Source: CAYGZQ01 sp964354375 [NCBI: uncultured Planctomycetota bacterium] (GTDB taxonomy: Bacteria; JAJVIF01; JAPKYR01). Taken from it: 13,524 nt of DNA. Position numbers and translations under genes: made by a program. The notes under the pieces are model-generated. The model was given only the letters and a program-made list of their open reading frames with translations. It was not told the DNA's origin and ran no database searches. The stretch is from positions 1 to 13,524 of the forward strand of contig CAYGZQ010000086.1 of NCBI GenBank assembly GCA_964354375.1, in the 5' to 3' direction. Positions within the stretch are counted from its first letter, which is position 1. Every line of letters starts with the position of its first letter. Below are positions 11,666 to 13,524 of the stretch, piece after piece.

Positions 11666-13524
11666 TCACCAGAGCTCGATGACCGAGAATCCCGGGGTTC
11701 CGCTGATGCCAGCGGAAGCGAGACAGGCTACCTTGCCTCTCACCGCGACTCGCCCGCGCGTCTTCGGAGCGCACGCGTTCGCAACGATTTCGGGATTCGT
11801 CGGATCCGAAACGTCGATCACCGTAAGGTGGCTGTCGTCAAGATACGCATACTGGCCGACCACTCGCATGTCCGACCCTTCACTGAGTGTAGGTGTCCAG
11901 CCTGTCAGGACAGGCGAGAGCGGGTTGGAGATGTCTTTCACCGTGAGGCAGTTGCTATGTCCTCCTTCCCATCCGCGCAGGATGTAGAGATAATCGCCGT
12001 GGACCGCCATCGCGATCAGGGATCGCTCAATCTGAAGGCTTCCTGCCGCATAGGGATGCGAGACATCGCGAACATCGATGATATCAATCCAACGTGCTTG
12101 TGGTCCTGAATATAGGTACGCATAGCCGTTCCCAACGGCGATTTTGCGGGACGGGAGGTTTGACCCTCCCGACCCGACAACCACGGGCGCCGAAGGGTCA
12201 TGGATGTCGACTATGGTGATCGACGTCCCGTTGCCGCCCGCTATGTAGGCGTAGCCTCCCGATATGACCAAATCCGAGAGGTCGGACACTTTCGCTGTGC
12301 CCAGCCGGACCGGATTGCCCGGATCGGTCACATCGAACGTAACAAGCCCAATGTCGTGTAAAGTCATGCAGGCGATCCCGCCGGATACTGCTATGTCCCC
12401 TACTAGCGCTTCAGTGTCGACATCCCTGACGAGTGCGGGCTGAAGCGGATTGCTGATGTCGATAATGTGGAGGCATTTACCCGTTTTCAGGTAAGCGAAA
12501 TCCCCGATGATCTCAAGGCACCCGGGCGATGAGTCTACTGGTATCTCCAGCGAGCCAAGGATGTGAGGTCCGTGGGGATCACCGATGTCGATGACCGTCA
12601 GTCCGGCAGACCAGTCGGCCACGAAGAGATGTTCGCCTGAAATCGCCAGTCCGGAGGGAGCGCTCCGCCAGTGCGCCCCTCCGATAAGCCGCGGAAACGA
12701 CGGCGCGCTGATATCAACGATATCTATCGCCTGCTGGTAAAGGCCCCTGTGGGCGGTGATCAGGAGATCGCCCGCCAATGTTATCCTCCCGCGCGCGTTG
12801 ATGAAAATCGAGTTGACCTCGCGAGGATGAACCGGATCGCTGATGTCCAGGACAAGAAGCTTATAGTCGTCGAGCGTAACGAAGAGATAATCGCCTGACA
12901 GAGCGGCATTCCAGATGGGCGGATCGGACGGCTCCCATTGACCCACGATCAAGGGAACGGTTGGCGTGGAGATGTCGACGATGCCGATACGCTTCTTCGA
13001 GACGGCGAAGAAGTAATCTCCACTGATGAGGCCGGTCCTCAGGCCCTCCGGACTCTCCGAGCGAGCGACGAGCCGCGGATTTGTCGGCTCGGTGATATCG
13101 ACCACACGAAGTCCGCCGGGAGACCGGGGGGGGGGTGTGAGCCAGTTCGAGTAGTCGGCGACATAGGCGTAGCCGTCCTTGACGGCGATCTCCTGGATGC
13201 TCCCGGGGAGTTTGATCGATCCAACAATAACCGGGTTGGACGGGTTCTGTACGTCCACGACATCCAGTGTCAGACCGTTCTCAGACATCAGAACATAATG
13301 GTCGAAAGGCTTCACCCTTGCGACCTTCGTACCGGTCACAAGCGAACCGATGAGGGTAGGGGACACGGGATTGCTGATATCTACGATCTGCAAGCCCCCG
13401 TCCTGGCACGCTACGTACGCCAAATCGCCCGATATCGCTACATCGGACGCCCATCCCGGCAGGGGCAGATTGGCCACGATGGGAGGTCCCACCGGATAGC
13501 CGAACGAAATTTCTTCCGGATCGG
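11666..13524 (-). CDS. LVIVD-repeat beta-propeller protein, N-terminus outside the window
   Basis: 618 residues are visible. The frame stays open to the window edge (DPEEISFGYPVGPP precedes the region after GTG 13492), so the gene is partial at its 5' end and GTG 13492 is probably not its start. I count 13 copies of the LVIVD motif (LxIVDISxPxxPxLVGS), spaced about 40-50 residues, from LQIVDISNPVSP to LTVIDVSDPTNP, plus a final strand FSVIELW. LVIVD repeats build beta-propeller blades, usually in secreted or surface proteins; no enzyme activity is implied. About 14 blades would suit two seven-bladed propellers, which is inference. The visible part ends right after the last blade, with no sorting or anchor domain. 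A run of ten C on the coding strand encodes part of a Pro-rich loop. Confidence 0.88.
   Translation of the reverse strand, partial: DPEEISFGYPVGPPIVANLPLPGWASDVAISGDLAYVACQDGGLQIVDISNPVSPTLIGSLVTGTKVARVKPFDHYVLMSENGLTLDVVDVQNPSNPVIVGSIKLPGSIQEIAVKDGYAYVADYSNWLTPPPRSPGGLRVVDITEPTNPRLVARSESPEGLRTGLISGDYFFAVSKKRIGIVDISTPTVPLIVGQWEPSDPPIWNAALSGDYLFVTLDDYKLLVLDISDPVHPREVNSIFINARGRITLAGDLLITAHRGLYQQAIDIVDISAPSFPRLIGGAHWRSAPSGLAISGEHLFVADWSAGLTVIDIGDPHGPHILGSLEIPVDSSPGCLEIIGDFAYLKTGKCLHIIDISNPLQPALVRDVDTEALVGDIAVSGGIACMTLHDIGLVTFDVTDPGNPVRLGTAKVSDLSDLVISGGYAYIAGGNGTSITIVDIHDPSAPVVVGSGGSNLPSRKIAVGNGYAYLYSGPQARWIDIIDVRDVSHPYAAGSLQIERSLIAMAVHGDYLYILRGWEGGHSNCLTVKDISNPLSPVLTGWTPTLSEGSDMRVVGQYAYLDDSHLTVIDVSDPTNPEIVANACAPKTRGRVAVRGKVACLASAGISGTPGFSVIELW
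13126..13135 (-). repeat. Ten-base C homopolymer inside the LVIVD gene
   Basis: Plus-strand G10 reads as C10 in the coding strand and encodes the Pro residues of a TPPPRSPGG loop between propeller strands. Both flanks remain in frame here. Such tracts are prone to slippage in replication and to sequencing error. Confidence 0.85.

Overview
The window looks like a piece of chromosome from an uncultured, GC-rich (roughly 60 % by eye) bacterium. A lipoprotein signal peptide with a strong Shine-Dalgarno sequence, long beta-rich secreted-type proteins (a TIG-domain lipoprotein and an LVIVD-repeat propeller protein), sigma70-like promoters and bacterial leuS point to Bacteria, probably diderm. I cannot assign a phylum from sequence alone. 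There is no plasmid, phage, transposase or CRISPR signature. Genes alternate strand and mostly stand alone.

Layout. (a) 1-75: a G-rich 25-bp tandem repeat at the edge, then an extended -10 promoter. (b) 142-1872 (+): a tight three-gene operon with overlapping ends: a DUF1599 (nucleotide-modification-associated domain 1) protein, a ketol-acid reductoisomerase-like protein with altered active-site residues, and a small single-pass membrane protein with a TTG start. (c) 1942-3672 (-): a B12-binding-type radical SAM protein. (d) 3874-5412 (+): an ALDH7-family (alpha-aminoadipic semialdehyde) dehydrogenase. These two genes diverge from a 200-bp region with two good sigma70 promoters. (e) 5430-5666: a non-coding stretch dense in inverted repeats, MITE-like. 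(f) 5786-8431 (-): a large secreted lipoprotein with its own promoter, perfect SD and intrinsic terminator. (g) 8432-8967: a 536-bp divergent control region, with a repeated box over two -35 regions, a foldable RNA segment, a TTGACA promoter, and a short Leu-rich leader ORF followed by a perfect hairpin. (h) 8968-11526 (+): leuS. (i) 11527-11665: a G-run-rich convergent gap. (j) 11666 to the edge (-): an LVIVD-repeat protein whose N-terminus lies outside the window.

Most notable points. First, leuS is preceded by a 20-codon ORF with five leucine codons (Leu-Asp-Leu-Asp-Leu-Leu at its core) ending in a 10-bp hairpin, as expected of leucine-sensing attenuation but upstream of a tRNA synthetase rather than a biosynthetic operon. 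Second, the KARI paralogue keeps the Rossmann motif and most metal ligands but has His for the catalytic Lys and Ser for one metal-binding Glu, and it is translationally coupled to a DUF1599 protein. Both are readings of sequence; neither has been checked by database search or experiment.
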